NCBI RefSeq assembly: GCF_016907495.1
Contig: NZ_JAFBCC010000001.1
Location: forward strand, 1,302,001-1,366,000
Source of the DNA: Arthrobacter tumbae
GTDB lineage: Bacteria > Actinomycetota > Actinomycetes > Actinomycetales > Micrococcaceae
Direction of reading: 5' to 3'
DNA: 64,000 bases
The notes beneath the pieces were generated by a model. It was not told where the DNA came from and made no database searches. It saw only the letters and a list, made by a program, of their open reading frames with translations. Both the position numbers and the translations under genes were made by a program. Numbering within the stretch: the first letter of the stretch is position 1; each line of letters begins with the position of its first letter. Shown in pieces: positions 63,271 through 64,000 of the stretch.

Positions 63271-64000
63271 ATGCCGACTCCCGCTCCCGCCAATCTGACA
63301 GTGATTCCAGCCGTGGATGGAGCCGATGTTCACAGACCTGCGGTCCTCGTGCTTCCGGGAGGCGGCTACGGCAAGACCTCGGACCACGAGGGCGAGCCCG
63401 TCGCCGAATGGCTCGCCGGGCTCGGCATCCACGCATTCGTCCTTCGGTACCGGGTGGCCCCGCACCAGCATCCCGCGCCGCTGATCGACGCCAAGGAAGC
63501 AATGCTCTGGATCCGGGAGGGGCAGCACGGCGTTGCCGTGGACGGCGGTCGCGTAGGGGTGCTCGGGTTCTCAGCCGGTGGACATCTCGCCGCCACGCTC
63601 TCGACAGCTGCGTCCACGCAAAATCCGACACTCGACGTCCTTTCCGCCGTCCCCGACCTGTCGATCCTCTGCTACCCGGTGGTGTCTTTCACGGAAGCTG
63701 TCCATCAGGGGAGCATCGATAATTTGCTGGGCCGATCGCCGTCGTCGGACCTGCTTCGAGAGATGTCACCGGAACTGAACGTCACCGACGCAACGCCTCC
63801 GGCGTTCCTCTGGCACACGGCCGACGACGGCGCTGTGCCCGTGGAGAATACCTTCGCCTATGCACGTGCCCTGATCAGGCACGGAGTTCCGGCCGAGGTC
63901 CACGTCTTCCCGCACGGCTCGCATGGGTTGGGCTTGGCTGCGGGCGAATCCGGCCCCGACCAGTGGACCGCGCTGTGCGGCAAGTGGCTTTCGCGGCAGG
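63271..64000 (+). CDS. Alpha/beta hydrolase, acetylesterase-like (3' end outside window)
   Basis: At least 243 codons, open to the window end. VLVLPGGGYGKTSDHEGEPV supplies the oxyanion HGGGY-type motif, nucleophile in GVLGFSAGGHLAATL, then FLWHTADDGAVPVENTFAYA (Asp) and FPHGSHGLGLA (His). Typical of BD-FAE/acetylxylan-esterase-like enzymes that deacetylate sugars. It may connect to the carbohydrate theme of the region. ATG 63271 lies 30 nt after the preceding hydrolase; a GGTG-like ribosome site is present. Confidence 0.85.
   Translation, partial: MPTPAPANLTVIPAVDGADVHRPAVLVLPGGGYGKTSDHEGEPVAEWLAGLGIHAFVLRYRVAPHQHPAPLIDAKEAMLWIREGQHGVAVDGGRVGVLGFSAGGHLAATLSTAASTQNPTLDVLSAVPDLSILCYPVVSFTEAVHQGSIDNLLGRSPSSDLLREMSPELNVTDATPPAFLWHTADDGAVPVENTFAYARALIRHGVPAEVHVFPHGSHGLGLAAGESGPDQWTALCGKWLSRQ

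Overview
High-GC actinobacterial DNA, most like Arthrobacter or a close relative in the Micrococcaceae. The basis is GC-rich third positions, many GTG/TTG starts, ATGA/GTGA start-stop overlaps, DUF5996/DUF5937/DUF4287/DUF1206/DUF4260 families and an actinobacterial-type LexA box. Genus is inferred from protein character, not a search. No rRNA, tRNA, insertion sequence, prophage, CRISPR or replication origin was recognised.

Layout. (1) 1-4038: frameshifted LplC/YtcP-type sugar permease cut by the window edge, LacI regulator, GH31 alpha-xylosidase. (2) 4092-8810: TetR with divergent DHFR-fold protein, ThDP enzyme with its probable HTH regulator, cupin, DUF4287. (3) 8812-15831: ABC sugar importer, YesL and GH42 beta-galactosidase operon, divergent acetylxylan-esterase family gene; it resembles the Bacillus yes locus for rhamnogalacturonan I. 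(4) 15942-31254: miscellaneous accessory genes: DUF5996; a four-gene coupled operon ending in DUF4260 and a flavodoxin; a hydrolase/small ORF/hydrolase operon; aldo-keto reductase with TetR; LAL-type LuxR regulator; a collapsed TetR/SDR pseudogene pair; isocitrate-lyase superfamily protein; glutaminase-STAS. (5) 31550-48133: pectin/rhamnose island: PL11 rhamnogalacturonan lyase, repeat-linker membrane protein, secreted ThuA protein, then rhaM-Gfo/Idh-GH43-like (minus) and rhaI-rhaD-rhaB-Gfo/Idh-DUF6807-cupin (plus) around a LacI regulator. (6) 48264-58998: PAP2, EamA transporter, lipoprotein, YkvA, DUF1206, DHFR-fold/Cds1-like pair, MerR-TipAS, deaminase, AI-2E and APC transporters. (7) 58995-63240: RecQ, DUF6504 behind a LexA box, AlkZ-like glycosylase, two alpha/beta hydrolases, the last cut by the window end.

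How it works together (inference): PL11 outside the cell cuts the rhamnogalacturonan backbone; the ABC importer brings in oligosaccharides; GH42, GH31, GH43-like and esterase enzymes trim side groups; RhaM-RhaI-RhaB-RhaD turn rhamnose into DHAP and lactate/lactaldehyde. Two palindrome types link the parts: TGAATCGATTCA-like sites at the rha genes (and weakly at the importer) and GAAAGCGCTTTC-like sites at the lyase, importer and xylosidase.

The least explained signal is noncoding: four intergenic copies of an element of exactly 75 nt, one with its right end expanded into 21-nt tandem repeats, and a second hairpin family of 63-68 nt with GAACTTTTGCGC arms, all at or near gene 3' ends.
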